The notes below the pieces were generated by a model. The model had not been told where the DNA came from. It ran no database searches and saw only the letters and a program-made list of their open reading frames with translations. The position numbers and the translations under genes are program-made. A stretch of DNA of 5,607 nt from Acd1 sp049973945 (GTDB lineage Archaea; Thermoproteota; Thermoprotei_A; Sulfolobales; Sulfolobaceae), in NCBI GenBank assembly GCA_049973945.1, contig JBMFJH010000035.1, positions 1 to 5,607 of the forward strand. The letters run 5' to 3'. Below, in pieces: positions 5,509 through 5,607 of this stretch; within the stretch, counting starts at the first letter, position 1, and each line of letters starts with the position of its first letter.

Positions 5509-5560
5509 CCCGTTTGTATCTATTTCCACGTTATCGCGTCAGAAGTTAAAACGGCGTCAG
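5505..5560. repeat. three direct copies of GCGTC in the leader
   Basis: GCGTC occurs at 5505-5509, 5536-5540 and 5554-5558. The last two extend to GCGTCAG (5536-5542 and 5554-5560), separated by 18 bp. The spacing and shared orientation suggest a protein-binding array, but the motif is short and no known Sulfolobales regulator site is recognised here. Confidence 0.4.
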
Positions 5561-5607
5561 TTTATTTCCCGGCTCTCCCAGGGAATCTGAGGTGTTCTCT
5601 AGAAAGG

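Larger units (their letters stand above)
5410..5607 (-). promoter_or_regulatory. CRISPR leader (at least 198 bp, may continue past the window)
   Basis: This non-repetitive stretch borders the undecayed end of the array and lies upstream of it in the transcription direction given by the ATTGAAAG tag. Leaders carry the promoter for the precursor crRNA and signals for Cas1-Cas2 integration. Within about 80 bp of the array it is AT-rich and, on the - strand, purine-rich; farther out it has recurring GCGTC motifs, a hairpin at 5492-5508 and a TCCC-A-GGGA palindrome at 5576-5584. The + strand open frame that starts inside sp83 and crosses the last repeat into this region is not a gene. I see no other open frame of note here. 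Confidence 0.9.

Noticed and set aside
5363..5590. Plus-strand open frame of 75 codons
   Set aside because: It begins inside sp83 and runs through the last repeat and the leader, against the transcription direction. No domain is recognisable beyond the VDEAW segment, which belongs to the spacer itself.

Overview
The window is almost entirely one long CRISPR array (positions 70-5409). I parsed 84 repeats of 24 bp and 83 spacers of 37-49 bp; the lengths add up exactly to the 5340-bp span. No cas gene, RNA gene, transposon or other protein-coding gene is present. The repeat starts CTTTCAATTCC and ends GGATTAAC on the + strand. Read on the - strand it ends ATTGAAAG, the 8-nt crRNA 5' tag known from crenarchaeal (especially Sulfolobales) type I-A and III systems. 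With the roughly 40-nt spacers, this points to a thermoacidophilic crenarchaeon, probably Sulfolobales. Many spacers are moderately to strongly GC-rich, so the host or its invaders may have higher GC than Sulfolobus proper; the genus cannot be fixed from the array.

Layout: positions 1-69 are the leader-distal flank (trailer). Next to it are the only two altered repeats, repeat 1 (70-93, two substitutions) and repeat 2 (134-157, one substitution). Repeats 3-84 are identical to one another by eye. Positions 5410-5607 hold the leader: AT-rich near the array, with TATA-like elements, a tandem 11-bp repeat and recurring GCGTC motifs. Repeat orientation, decay at the left end and the leader on the right all agree that transcription and spacer addition run from right to left on the - strand. 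Spacers are numbered here from the left: sp1 is probably the oldest, sp83 the newest.

The spacers are the informative content. Most read as stretches of protein-coding sequence. By eye about 57 look like sense coding sequence on the + strand, 18 on the - strand and 8 are undecided, so most crRNAs would be antisense to the presumed target mRNA, as RNA-targeting type III interference would need. Two spacers (sp83, the newest, and sp58) read as signature motifs of conjugation-type ATPases (VirB4/VirD4/TraG-like), which suggests immunity to a conjugative plasmid. Two others (sp7 and sp16) read as ankyrin-repeat peptides. An exact 10-bp inverted repeat lies symmetrically around the terminal degenerate repeat. 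These are leads from reading the sequence; no database search was possible.
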